64,000 nt of DNA from Trichopria drosophilae (Eukaryota > Arthropoda > Insecta > Hymenoptera > Diapriidae). The DNA is taken from contig CM059586.1 in assembly GCA_030407085.1 (NCBI GenBank), positions 18,990,001 through 19,054,000 on the forward strand. Reading direction: 5' to 3'. The position numbers and the translations under genes are program-made. Position 1 is the first letter of the stretch, and every line of letters begins with the position of its first letter. The notes under the pieces were generated by a model, which was given only the letters and a program-made list of their open reading frames with translations, was not told the origin of the DNA and did no database searches. Positions 35,620 through 46,891 of this stretch are shown here, piece by piece.

Positions 35620-35910
35620 AAAAAAATTACTTTTTTTGCAATAACTCGGTTAAATTGAAAGTTGAGTCTGAGTTATTTTAGCCTACGATGAATATTTCTT
35701 TTCTTTTTCACCCAGAAAGTATTTGTAGAGCTTGAAAGAACAAAGAATTTGACCCCTCATACGTTGCGTTTAGATGAAAATTAAGTTCGCAGGGAGTTTC
35801 TTAATGTAAACTTACCAATAAACGCTCACCATCGCTTCAAAATCCATTTTCGGCAATTCTGTGATGATAAAAGGCTCCCTGCGTACTCAATTTCCATCCT
35901 AAACGGTAGC
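35620..35910 (+). repeat. 'ACAGGGTGTCCC' family, diverged copy with internal inverted repeat
   Basis: TTTTTTTGCAATAACTCGG and GATGAATATTTCTTTTC recall 15775 and 40560. Inside, GAAAATTAAGTTCGCAGGGAG (about 35777-35797) is inverted by CTCCCTGCGTACTCAATTTC (about 35875-35895), giving a foldback like the one in the 40.4-kb copy. Confidence 0.45.
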
Positions 35911-36777
35911 TTTGAAAACGTTTGAAAAAAGTGTCCGTTAAGCGGTTAATGTTTTAGATTAACTTCAAAACAAAAAAAACATTAACGTCAAAACACCATA
36001 CACTTCTTAATAATATATTTTATTAGAGAATACGTTTTTTTCAGAAATGCTTTGCATCCTTCGTGTTCACATTAGGAATTTCAGATAACGAAAACTTTAT
36101 TAGCAACGTGTTTTTCTCTCAATGTTGGTTAGATAAATCTCAGCTAAATATAGACTCGTGAAAAGTGTTAGACTGATTAGGTGGCGATGAAGTGATATAT
36201 AGTCAATTATAAATTATCATAAACCCATCCCATAAAACAAGATATATTCATTAAAGTGGTATATTAATTAGCATTATCTCATGATGTGACCTGGAAAATC
36301 GGAAATATACTTTTCGTCTTTGCAAATCTACAACAATAATTATTTTCAAGACTTGAAAGACGGTTCATATTACGCATTTTATTTATGAATATATTTATGG
36401 CTTAAGAATCAGAATATTTTTATAATACATCCATCAAGTAAAAAATGAAACTCCTCTTATCCAATCTCGAAACAACTCTTGAATTTGCGTGAGAACTATT
36501 ATTGCATCTGGGAGGGTCGAAGAATCTAGCTTAAAAATATTGGGTTAAAACAAGAGTCTTATTTATTATTGATATTTACATTCTGTTTATATTTATCATT
36601 TTAGCAAGACTCAACCTGTTTTCAGTAATTCCTTACATATTACTGTCGATATATAATAGAAATAAAATCATGTTTACACTGAAAAAACCGCAAGCCATAT
36701 GTCGAACTGCACATAATACCGAGTAGAAATCTGTCGCAGAAAAGGAAAATCTCTCCAGACTGCCTGAAAATTGATCA
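35911..36777. other. AT-rich stretch, nothing recognised
   Basis: A minus-strand 64-codon frame (36633-36827) ends inside the minisatellite that follows and is explained by it. Confidence 0.45.
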
Positions 36778-37022
36778 GCACCGTTCAGGCAGTAATCAGG
36801 AGCGTCTGATATAGTGGGCCTTATCACTTCCGGATCAGGCCCTAAACAGGCAGCAATCAGGAGCGCCTGATCAGGATCAGGCTCTGACCAGGCAACAATC
36901 GGGCCTGATAAAGCGTGTCTTCACATTGACTGATTAGGACCTGATCAAGCAGCAATCATGCGCGCCTGACAAGGTGGGCCTTACTACTGCCGGACCAGCA
37001 GGGACTGCAACCTGCACTTTAC
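36778..37022. repeat. GC-richer minisatellite built on CAGGCAGCAATCAGG and CTGATCAGG
   Basis: The word CAGGCA(G/A)(C/T)AATCAGG or a close variant starts at 36786, 36847, 36889 and 36946, a spacing of 61, 42 and 57 bp. Between the words come GCGCCTGAT, GTGGGCCTTA and a CTGATCAGG-type palindrome. The array is markedly richer in G and C than the AT-rich flanks. CTGATCAGG-type palindromes make both strands look alike. No open frame persists. Confidence 0.7.
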
Positions 37023-38668
37023 CAGGCAAACGTAGTTGTTGCCGAAATATGTTCTAATCATGGGCTTACAAGACAAACTTTATCAGTTAAGTGTAGACGT
37101 AGCCGCATATAAGAATTTGTTACTTTTATACAGAATAAATAACAATAATAGATACACGTTTAGTCCGCAATCTCGATTGCCGCAATCACATTTCGTCTAT
37201 AACCACATTTGACGAAATATTTTATAATATATTCATATAAATACTTCTTTCTTTATAAATAAAAAATACATATATTTTATTTGTATCAAATATCCGATTT
37301 CCCGTCATTAGTTTGGTGCTGTTATTTTTAACAACAAATTTATGACTTTTAACAAAACATTACATTTTCGGTCTAACTTTTCCCGTACATTGGATTGGAG
37401 TAGTCAGATTTCATATAAAATAGCCTTTGATCCGAATATGTTCAGGATAATGTTTGAAAGTAAACCTATCATCGAACACCACTCCAACAGCTGTAACGCT
37501 AGTTCAGACATATGACAAGATATATTGTAATTATGTATGATTTTCGTTGATCCTGAAAAGGTTAAAATACACCATTTAACAGAGTTAAGCTTTAGTCAAT
37601 TGGTAGAACTCCAGTAGTATAAGGTGTCAACATCACTCTGTAGGAGAATGCAGTCACTAGGTTTAGCAATTTGAAGAAAAAGTTTTAAATGATCAGCGAA
37701 GAGTAGTAGGATTGCGTATTTCAGTAATCTTGGCGTCACCGCCGCCAATTTAAAAGTATTCAGAACACATTTCACAAGAATATGTACACATATCAAGTAT
37801 TTTATTTCCGTTAAATTACACGACATGGACCACAACTTTAATATTTTTGACATGAAATGAATGACCCAGCTGCGAATCGTCATTTGCAATAAAATATGGG
37901 TTTCGCGGATATTATTAATACTGTGTCAAATATTCGCTTTTCAATAGGTATACGTGTAGAGAAGGTAGTGTTGAACCGTTAACGACCAATCGGATTTCGT
38001 AAATCATCAGTCTATCACATTTCTGCATTAAACTACCGATTACATTCTTAAATTAGTCATCTGGTCATTATAATATTTCACAATAGTAATATTAAACATA
38101 TTGAATGAAACGATTGTCTTTCTTTGAATTGGAGTGATTTTAATTTTCTATCCCAGTAATTCACCGTCACGTGGACGTAAGTATTATATAATTTCTAAAT
38201 GTCGTAGGATGCATACGGTGAAGTTGATTTTAGTTTCAAAACGAGTATTAATGAAATCAATAAATCAGATGAATCAGCTTAACGGAAAATACGCCGTGTT
38301 AATAGTATTCTGTGTACCAGCACGTGTTGATTTCATGAAATGGAGGAAAACAGTTAAAAAATCGTATTCAATTTATTCAGCACAATTCACTAAAGTAAAT
38401 TATTATTATAATTTTTATTTACACGGATTCTCTATGCAATTGTGATAAATTATTATGTTATTACGTTCTCATAATGCTTGAACTTAAAGAAATGAACGTC
38501 TATTTTGGCTGTGAGCATTTTAATGATTCCAGGATGTTTAAAATTGAGTAAATCCTTTTAGAAATTATTTAAGTATTCAAAATTAACAGTTTTCTGGTGA
38601 AATTGGTAAATACTAATTTAAAAATTGGCCTGCTAAATAAAATCAACAACCAAATATAAAAAAAAATA
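37023..38668. other. AT-rich stretch, nothing recognised
   Basis: The 97-codon (37596-37889, minus) and 103-codon (38134-38445, plus) frames have no domain signature. A lone donor-like GGACGTAAGTA at about 38173 inside the second has no partner. Neither is called as a gene. Confidence 0.45.
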
Positions 38669-38853
38669 TTTAAGGGGGTGCTGAAGTGCTCCTCCGGTAA
38701 GGAATTTTCATTACAAAACGCAAGTAAAAAATTACTGAAAAGATTTTTCAAAATTCGGGATCTAAATGGGCAATTCTAATTACTATAGACGGTTTCCTAG
38801 AAAATAGCGAAGACATTAATTAAGAACTACCCGGGAATTTTCCGAAATAAGTG
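38669..38853 (+). mobile_element. TTAA/GGGG foldback family, single-arm copy
   Basis: It starts TTAAGGGGGTGCTGAAGTGC and carries the left-arm order CCGGTAAGG, AAAAAATTACTGAAAAGA, TTTTTCAAAATTCGGG, GGGCAATTCTAATTACT and TCCTAGAAAAT, ending GAATTTTCCGAAATAA. The sequence then leaves the family, so only one arm remains. Confidence 0.65.
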
Positions 38854-39759
38854 TTTGTTTATTTATATTGAAAGATATTTCGGTACACATGCCCCTTATA
38901 GTAAGATTCCGACAATCCACGAGACTGTTGCATTGTCCAAATATTTTATCACTTCAAATTTGAAAATAGGAGGAGTGGGGGAGGGTTGCAACTTATTGCT
39001 TCACTTTACACACGACTTATTATGACACGTATTACGCATTTTGACGTCAAAAATGCCTAAAAGCTTAACATCTTAAGTACTTTATGCATGCAATTACAAA
39101 ATGAAAATTCCTAAATGTTCGTCTTCGTTCACCTTTAAAATTGTTGATATCTAGCTACATAACATCAGTTCAAGCTGTATCAGCTGCAGCACTTTAATAT
39201 TAAAAAATAATAATTGCAAGAAAAAAATCATTGTACAACTTTCTGGTGCTTAAAAACCAAACTAATTTAAACAATTCAGCGATATTGCACGATTTTTCAG
39301 AGATGAAAATGTATATTTTTAATTATTTGCAACTGGTATACTTTCGACTACTTGTTGTACTAACTAATGTTGTAAATCACGGACGGCAGCGTAAAATGTC
39401 GTTGAATATAAAAAGACACGTAAGTGACATTTTTGTGAAAATTGGGGATTTCATATCAATCGATTAATCGATTAATCAATCAATAATAATAAAAAGCTGA
39501 ATCAAACTATGCTGAGAATTTTGTTTTATTAGTGCAAAAGTTAATATTAAAAAATGAAACAAAACACGAAAATGGAGGAATATATGTGGAAAGCATACGT
39601 ATCAAACGTAATTGTTCAATGAATTGGTAAAATATATTTTCCCGTCATAATATTACTATAGGAAAACGAAGACATCCACAAAGAAAAACGAGTGTTGTTT
39701 ATTTTGCTCTTATCCTGTATAGTGTCTCAAGCCGTACTCGACATTCCAGTTTATTAAAT
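38854..39759. other. AT-rich stretch with a purine-rich fragment
   Basis: At about 38965, GGAGGAGTGGGGGAGGG resembles GGAGGAGTGGGAGGGGG in the arms of the long inverted repeat at 62.2-63.8 kb. ATCGATTAATCGATTAATC repeats at 39457-39475. No gene was recognised. Confidence 0.45.
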
Positions 39760-40065
39760 GCATAAGAGAATTGCGTAAACTGCAATTTTGCGCATTTTTC
39801 AATTCTCACCTGCACTTTACGCACACCAGCATCCAAAAATAATGTTCGGCGCAAATGCAATGATATTTATGTACGTCTTTTCGGTGCGTAAAGTAAACGA
39901 AAAAGCCGTACGTAAACAATATTTCGGCACACGTGTGTGTGTGTGTGTAAAGTTCTTTACGCATACGCCCTTGTATCGAAAACTACTATTTTACGGGAAT
40001 GTAGATGCGATCCTGGTCTTCGTCTGAGACTGCACTTGTATCGAAAACTACTATTTAATAATGTA
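39760..40065 (+). repeat. CG-containing dispersed repeat, copy with tandem duplication and (GT)n
   Basis: Read on the minus strand, the part around 39965-40005 gives AAAATAGTAGTTTTCGATAC and ACAAGGGCG, parallel to AGTACATTACGCTACAAGG at about 5.1 kb. The phrase CTTGTATCGAAAACTACTAT occurs twice (about 39970 and 40036). A (GT)n run of about 16 bp lies at 39933-39948. The 79-codon frame at 39788-40027 is contained in the repeat. Confidence 0.5.
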
Positions 40066-40399
40066 AAAATTCAGTATTAAATACAATAATTAATGGTCTG
40101 AACTACATTGGAATCACTGTGCATGTCGAGTGCGTTACTTTATTATCTTCTTATACGTAAAATTTTAAAATTAAACTGAACTATCACGTCTAGGGCAAGG
40201 ATGTCATTATCACATACCTGGTTTTGGGGAAGAACCCAGACAATTTTTGTCTGTGTATATGTAAAATTTTTTATTCGATACCTATTAATATAAACGGCAA
40301 TTTTCGACTCTCCAAATGGGATGGGTCATTCCTATCCTTTGTATTGCAGTTTTTCATAATCGATACCAGATACCAGATAGCATAATCGTTTAAATATTA
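40066..40399. other. AT-rich stretch, nothing recognised
   Basis: No supported features. Confidence 0.45.
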
Positions 40400-40925
40400 T
40401 ACATTGCGTTCCACAACTCACAGACTAAAATTTCAAGCAAAAATGTCCTTTACCAAAATTTGATCCGTTGCCTACAATTTGATTGGCGAACCATTGAAGT
40501 TTGAAAAAAATCACGATTTTTGCAATAACACTTTTTTTTTAAGTCAGCTTGGAGGCTCTTTGACCTAAAATGAATATTTCTCTTGCTATAATCATAAAAA
40601 GGGTACAAAAATGCAAATTTTTGTGATTTTTCGCGTTTATCTCATTTCCATAAGTAGCTAACGAAATACTACTACAAGGAAGTACTAGCCCTTAAAAAAA
40701 CGAACAATTTAACCCTTGATCCAATGGGATTTAATGATGATTGACCCCAAAAGGAGCTTCTTAATCTCCCAAAATTGGAAAACGGCTGGATATTTGCAAA
40801 ACGCGTTTTTTGTCAATTCCAGGAATTGCAGAACTCCTTTTGGGCTCAATTTGTATCGAAAAGCCTCGTATTATGGGTCAAATTGTTCACTTTTTCAGGG
40901 GCTACACCAAATAGGACATTTCAAT
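40400..40925 (+). repeat. 'ACAGGGTGTCCC' family, copy with long internal foldback
   Basis: GTTCCACAACTCACAGAC, AATTTCAAGCAAAAATGTCC, TTTACCAAAATTTGATC and TTTTTGCAATAACA follow the order of 15659-15790. Further on, ACGAACAATTTAACCC and GACCCCAAAAGGAGCTTCTT (about 40700-40762) are inverted by AGAACTCCTTTTGGGCTC and GGGTCAAATTGTTCACTTTT (about 40831-40898). The 74-codon frame at 40716-40940 lies in the foldback and is not conserved elsewhere. Confidence 0.6.
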
Positions 40926-43537
40926 TCATATAATTTTTAATCCATCATAAAGTTCTTCAGGAAAACAATTTTTCATTAATTTCTCGAAATCATATGCTGT
41001 GCATTTGCATGTTCTATTAATTTGTAAATTTAAATGTAAATTTAGATATATCTAATTTCACAATTTTTAAATTAGAAAATGTAGAAAATAAGAAAATTGT
41101 GGAAATGATCAGTGACATAAAGTAAATAATCCTTCTGATAAAGATGTTAATCTCAGGTGATTGATACAATGATAAGTTCTACAATGAAATGGAAAATCTG
41201 AAATTGTATGATGGCGCACGTGTATCATTTTGTATATTAAACAAAAAAATTTTATGATCCTTATAAAACGATATCTATTTTATAATACGAAATCCTTAAC
41301 CTGTCCAAGAGTTTAGTATATAATTTTTAAAAAATAGCAAGATTGGAATAAAGAAAATATAAAAAGAAAGACAATTACTAAATATATCAAATTTTAATAT
41401 TTATTAAATAAAATTACCCTATGCTAATTATAAATAAATGAAAACATTAATTATTAGTATCTCATTTATAACCATCAATTACTATAAAAACATGAAATTA
41501 TTTATTTCGCTAAAATTAATTCTTTACGTGTTTCTTAAATGTCTAAACGTCTCCATTAATATTTTTTACGTTAATGAACTTCATGTTTCACGCACCATGC
41601 ATTTTTATGAAATTTGTTATGTAACACCAGGTCTAATAAACATTGACAACTCAACATTTGTTTACCATTTTTATACTGGTTTATTATGACATCGTTTTAA
41701 TGTTGGCTGTACCTTTTATCAATCTGGAGATTTTTCCAAATCACATTTGTAATTTTTTACAATGAGTACGAATACTAGAATTGTTGTTTTTTCCTCTTTG
41801 ACTCAATGCAAAATGGGACAAGAATGGAGGAACAATGTACAAACCTTGGGCAAATAATGGACAAACCTCGGATGAATAACGAAACAAAATAATTAAAAAT
41901 AATTAACAAATTTTGAATTAAAGGGAAAAAATATTGATATTTTTATTTCGAATTCCACTCCCATAATATTATGCCGAACCACGTTCAGGCCTTCACTTAA
42001 ATTATAATTTTCTGACGCTCACAAATAAATAAAGAAAAAATTATGATCGGCTGGCGTATCATTTTTTTTTAATTACTAGTGTTATCATAAAGAGCGGGAA
42101 TTAATACGTAAATCAATAATATTTTGAGCTACCTAAATATAGTATAATCCATTAAAAACCGCAAAAAGTAAAAAAACAAAGTTTTTGGCTGAAATTCGAG
42201 TGGCATACCATTTTTTTGAAAAATCAGTAGTGTTAAAGAGTGGGAAAAATTAAGGAAAAAAACCTATTTTAAATCTAGTATACTCAAAAGTAAGGTCTAA
42301 TAACGTTCTCTAAAACTTGCTTTAATTGTTTCTGATCAAATTTGGAGGTAATATGCCTCATTAAATTTCCACTTCCATATTTTTTACAAAACTTTCTGAT
42401 ATAAACACTCGTTGGAAGAAAATTACATTGAAAAAAACAGGTTTTTAGTCTTACTACCTTTATATTGGGTTTTGGGAGTTCTAACTTTGGCTTTAAGAAT
42501 ATTTTTCGGTTACAATTATCAAATTGGCATTATAAATACTTGGCTTATTTATTAATTAAATGCCAATTCCAAATAAATATTATTCAGAAAATTGTGCTGT
42601 TAATGATATGTACACGAATGCCATGTACTTATATTAAATACGGTGTCGATTTCCACCACTTATCTCCTATGATGACAATATTCATAACATCCGTGATAAA
42701 TCAACATCCGCCTTCCAGACTCTTAACGATGTAAATATCCGAATAGTTTCCGAATTAATCATAGTATTGGACGCAACGAAAATCGTAACTAAATCCTAAA
42801 ATATCAACAATCTTTTCATTCATCCTTTTTATATTAGATGTTTGCCATCCATTAGTATTTGCTTCATGTATTTTAAACTTGTTCATTATACCAAATCATT
42901 TTGCTAATAAAAAACAGAAATTATAACTGAACCGAAAGGGCCATTTTATTATTCCACCATCCTAGAAGAAATTTATTAATAATCGGTTCATCAATTATTT
43001 AACATTTATTTTACGAACAAGTTTCGTGATTTTTCTTTCTATTGATTGCGGTACTTTCTTTAGACACGGATGATGTACTCTGAAAGGTAGTTTTACATGA
43101 TTTTTCTAGTGGCATTTTAACAGTTATTTTAACTCTTTTACAGAAAAAATGCAAATTTTTCCAAATCATTGTTCCAACGTTCTCGCAGTTGATGAAATTG
43201 ATAAATAAATATTTGAAAAACCATATTCGGTTATTTTTTAGGGTACTCCGTTGATTGGTGAAGCTTAAAATTAAAAGAAAATTAATATGCTGATCATCAT
43301 TCATATATGATGACTTCTGCCGTGTAAAACACTTCCATCAAACATTTCAACAAGGTTGAAATATTTTTCAAGCGACCTCTGTTGAAATCATTACGATTCC
43401 CGAACAGGCTTTTTTGAAAAAATGTTTTTTAATGAAAATGTCAAAAATGCTGAATCAAGCTGTTAATTGTATGAAAAATACGAAGAAACCGAAAATGTGT
43501 GAAAAATTCGGAAAAAATAATGGGGAACTTGGGAGAA
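40926..43537. other. AT-rich stretch with a loosely repeated phrase
   Basis: Between 42040 and 42260 a phrase recurs: GGCGTATCATTTTTTTT with AAAGAGCGGGAATTAA, then GGCATACCATTTTTTTG with AAAGAGTGGGAAAAATTAA, about 165 bp apart. This suggests an old tandem or dispersed repeat. Frames at 41438-41689 and 42465-42734 are AT-rich and unsupported. Confidence 0.4.
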
Positions 43538-43620
43538 AATTCGGTAGATACCAGGGTACGATCCTGGGACCTTTCGATTTCCGGTCGAATGTTCTAACGA
43601 ACTTAACTATATCTCCCTAG
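43538..43620 (-). mobile_element. tRNA-derived SINE relic
   Basis: On the minus strand the order TAGAACATTCGACCGGAAAT, CGAAAGGTCCCAGGATCG, TACCCTGG follows a tRNA from A-box end through anticodon arm to a damaged B-box (GGATCGTACC in place of GGTTCGATTCC). It matches the tRNA-like part of the copy at 60085-60140, so both appear to belong to one SINE family. The sequence does not keep pairing arms, so it is not a functional tRNA gene. Confidence 0.55.
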
Positions 43621-44150
43621 GATTGCCTCCTTATATCGTGCAATTAATACCTAAACTGAAAATTATGCACTTCGAAAAAATTGTTTGAACGAAGCAGTTT
43701 GAAGATGATGGCACCGGCCTTAAGTGAGTATTGACCGATACAAATCAATATAATACCCTCACAGATGGAAAATAGTAGGGGAGAAAATGTTGGAACTCAA
43801 AATAGCGACTGTTGTATAAGGAAACAAATAAAAGATAAGAACTGAGTAAATTCCAGTAATAATTTTGAGTTTTAAAATTTCGAGTTCAGATTTTTACTCA
43901 ACAACTTCCATGAAATTTGAATGAATGAACTTCATATATAATTTGAATAACTCTTTAAAACGTCTTTGTACATCACATTTGTGCCGCTATTTTCAATTTT
44001 CAAATTCTGAATACAGATTCATTACTCACCTAACCCCAAAAAATGAATAACAAAAATAATAATAAAAGATTCACAATAAGAAACTGCCCCTAAACGGGTT
44101 AAGAGCGAAATGGTAAAATTAAGAATATGGAAGATAATTAAAAAAAAAAC
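43621..44150. other. AT-rich stretch, nothing recognised
   Basis: No supported features. Confidence 0.45.
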
Positions 44151-44395
44151 AATTTCTAATATTTCTTATGATAAAATGTATGGTTGTATTTTTTATGACT
44201 TTGAATAAACTCTTACGTGTATTTTAAAATTCGTCGCATTTTTAACAAAAACAAAATTTGGAACCATCGAAAACTTTTCTTTGTTTTTTAGTATGGCCCT
44301 TCATTGTACAAAAATAATGTTAAATCTCATAAATAATAAAGCTATGCGTATTAATAAAGTAGGGGTCAAAATCTCACCGGTTCTTCCCCTTAAAA
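44151..44395 (+). repeat. Single-arm copy of the 53.5-54.5 kb foldback element
   Basis: AAAATGTATGGTTGTATTTT, GACTTTGAATAAACTC, TTTTAAAATTCGTCGCAT, TTAACAAAAACAAAATTTGG, GTATGGCCCTT, AAATAATAAAGCTATGCGTA and TTCTTCCCCTT occur in the same order as in the right arm at 53919-54530. At the point where that arm holds a TTAA foldback insertion, this copy has ATGTTAAATCTCATAAA, so it shows the empty site. Confidence 0.65.
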
Positions 44396-46189
44396 TACAA
44401 AATTCATTTAATTTTCAAACAATTTAAGATTCCACTTACGAATCATAATTTCAAAATGAGTGACAATATTATGCAATTCTTATATTTTATTAAAATGTGA
44501 TAAATTTTGATCTTAGCCAGTTTGATTTCTGCATTTTAAAATCGAAACAGGAGAAAATTTTCATGAAATGAAATTGTTGTACAATTCATCTAGAGGCGTC
44601 CTATGAAATGCGAAAATAGCAGGAGAGAATCGTATGACTCTTTCCCGCAAATTGTGCAATAAGTGCGTGCAATCATAAGTCGGCATGAAAATTGAGCGCA
44701 TTTCCGCAAATTTCTGAGGCTGAATGTAGGTGTAATGATTTAGATTTCATGCCAAGAGATACGTCTCGTTAATTGCGATATTTATCCCTATAATTGCTGC
44801 TAATCACTTACGTACTAGCTGAAATTGAAAATAAGCGGCATTTGTGAGTATTTAGTCAAAATCGACTTTAAAGCAATTAATTTTTATCTACATAAAAATA
44901 GAAGATTGGTTAATAATTAATACTGCAGAAAAGAAAACATATTACATTTTAAAATAACAGTATTTATTTTCTAACTTTGTAATTTTACGTTTTCAAAATT
45001 TTGATATTTCTTCCAAACACTGGCCGAAATGATGACCCATGATAACTTTTACGAAGAAAAGACTACTACACTAAAATTATATTATATTAATTAAACAACT
45101 ATTTCATAGATATAAATGGTGAGTGATAATAGTCACAGAACACGAGAAAAGTCATAAATAAAATTTAGGAATCGTATCAAAGCCTCTAAATTTAAACTTC
45201 ATTCGCAAACAGTGTCAGGTTATATATTTTTTATACGTGTTCCGAGTGAAAAATATATAACTATTAGTCACATTACGTAGTAATGTACATAATTATGAAA
45301 TGTGAGATTATTTTCTATAATAGATGCTACGTGAGTTAACACAAATTGAGAAATACTTCTGAATGAAAATTCCTTTAAAAATATTTGGTTAAGTTAAAAA
45401 GTCTCAATTAATATTATCACTGTTATAAGTAAAAGACACCCGAAATTTAATCTTCCGACTAGAAACATTTTTATAACATTGTATATTTGATCACATTGTT
45501 ATTTTGAAATTTGAGTTTCCGCCATGAATGAATGAAACCTTGTATAGTTTTCATATCAAGCATACGGTCAGACCTAATCACCGAAAAAAAATATACAAAG
45601 CTTGGTGTATTTACAGTTTCGTTTGTTAAAATACTAAAGTACTTTGCAGCCTTGACATCGTCGTTTGTTGATAAAAAGATATGACGTCCTGTTTACGAAT
45701 TGTTATGCAAATTATCAATCACTAAGGTACAATTCGCCATTGTCATTTCTAATGCACTGCTTCGTTCTTGAACTCCCTTGCCTTAATGCATGTGATGTCT
45801 TAAAATTCATTCATGATTGATCTACATTCCACATGCAGGACTCGAAGTAAATTTAAATTTAAATTATTTTTTTTTAATAAATATGTAAATTTGATTTAAT
45901 TAGATTAATCGACATTCAAGGAGGATCCAAGTGTTTACAAACGTAAACTTTTGAACGTAATTTTTATAAACAGGATCATACCACTAACTATCAGGTGATA
46001 TGTCATGTGAGCATTTGTCAAAATGCGAATATAATAAATGTGATAAATGTAAACAGCCACAAAAAAACTTAAATAACAGAACAAATTATTATAGATATTT
46101 AATTTGCTTTTTATTAATATTTATGTGAAAGTTAGATATGTTATTACAGAATAGAGTTTTACAATTTCTCTCGCAAATAAATCTATGAA
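44396..46189. other. AT-rich stretch, nothing recognised
   Basis: No supported features. Isolated less AT-rich patches (44.58-44.83 and 45.62-45.86 kb) contain no persistent frame. Confidence 0.5.
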
Positions 46190-46375
46190 CTTGAAAATAA
46201 TTTACCCCGACCGAGGATCGAACCCGGGTGTTCCATTTACTACGCTGGGGCCTTAACCCTCCTGTGGACAAGGACGAATATACTCGTCCAAACTACATTG
46301 TTCCCATATGGAAAAAGAAAAACTAGTGCTCAGGAGAGTTAACCACTAAGCTACGCTCGCATGTATATTACTACG
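46190..46375 (-). mobile_element. tRNA-derived SINE interrupted by a TTAA MITE
   Basis: On the minus strand, GCGTAGCTTAGTGGTTAA (near 46356-46339) is a consensus RNA polymerase III A-box. GGGTTCGATCCTCGGTCGG (near 46226-46208) is a consensus B-box with T-arm. In a tRNA the boxes lie 30-45 bp apart; here about 130 bp separate them, because 86 bp bounded by TTAA are inserted just after the A-box. Without the insert the spacing is tRNA-like. This is a SINE or tRNA pseudogene, not a working tRNA gene. Confidence 0.65.
46257..46338. mobile_element. 82-bp TTAA-flanked MITE inside the SINE
   Basis: TTAA lies on both sides (46253-46256 and 46339-46342). The ends are CCCTCCTGTGGAC on the left and, on the minus strand, CTCTCCTGAGCAC on the right, 10 of 13 matching. 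The interior holds a perfect stem GGACGA/TCGTCC around ATATAC. TTAA duplication and CCCT-type ends are piggyBac-like. It is too small to encode anything. Confidence 0.7.
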
Positions 46376-46604
46376 TGAACAAGAGTGACTTATACTCAAG
46401 TGCAGACGGTATATTGATAAGTGTGGGTTAGTTCAAACGAAATTTAAGCAATTATTTGCAGACGGTAATAGTTACATACAAAATAGTAAATGCAAATATT
46501 TTATGCAGTTATTTTTGTCCGAAAAAAAAATTCAGTTGGGTAGAAACGCGAGAATACCACCTGGTTTCGACCTGGGAAAATGGGCCAAAACTGCTAGGTC
46601 GACA

Positions 46605-46625
46605 CCACGTGGTCAGACCACGTGG
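46605..46625. repeat. Tandem CCACGTGG palindromes
   Basis: CCACGTGG occurs twice, separated by TCAGA; each is a perfect palindrome with an E-box core, and CCACGTGGTCAGACCACGTG is nearly symmetrical as a whole. It lies in a small less AT-rich block between the SINE and the piggyBac element. Function is unknown. Confidence 0.6.
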
Positions 46626-46799
46626 AAAGACTCACCTGGATTTTTTCAGTAGGGATACATAACACACCCAAAGAGTCTTATAATAATCGAATTTGCTTTT
46701 ACCCTCCTTGAGAATGACAATTATTTTCTCCTGAGTGCGCAAAATTCGGTTTTTATTTAACCCTTTGAAGCATACATTTTTCTATACACGGAAAACATC

Positions 46800-46885
46800 T
46801 GAAACTGGGTACTCGGGGGTTTTTTTGGTCGCTGATCACGAATCCGTCCTCAGATTTTCAAGATTCAAGATGGTAGATCCAATAT
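46800..46885 (+). repeat. Dispersed 'ADHES/KMADPIW' repeat inside the piggyBac left end
   Basis: GGTACTCGGGGGTTTTTTTG, GTCGCTGATCACGAATCC, TTTCAAGATTCAAGATGG and TAGATCCAATATGGCG define the plus-strand unit. It is inverted relative to the array at 47380-47805, so the element has subterminal inverted copies. Confidence 0.75.
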
Positions 46886-46891
46886 GGCGAA

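Noticed and set aside
36778..37022. CRISPR-like array
   Set aside because: The repeated words are separated by related rather than unique spacers at irregular distance, and the window is eukaryotic in character.
37596..38445. 97- and 103-codon frames (minus and plus)
   Set aside because: AT-rich composition, no splice partners and no family resemblance. Frames of this length are expected by chance in 64 kb.
46200..46375. Functional tRNA gene on the minus strand
   Set aside because: The A- and B-boxes are too far apart because of a TTAA insertion, and the acceptor-stem pairing is not evident.
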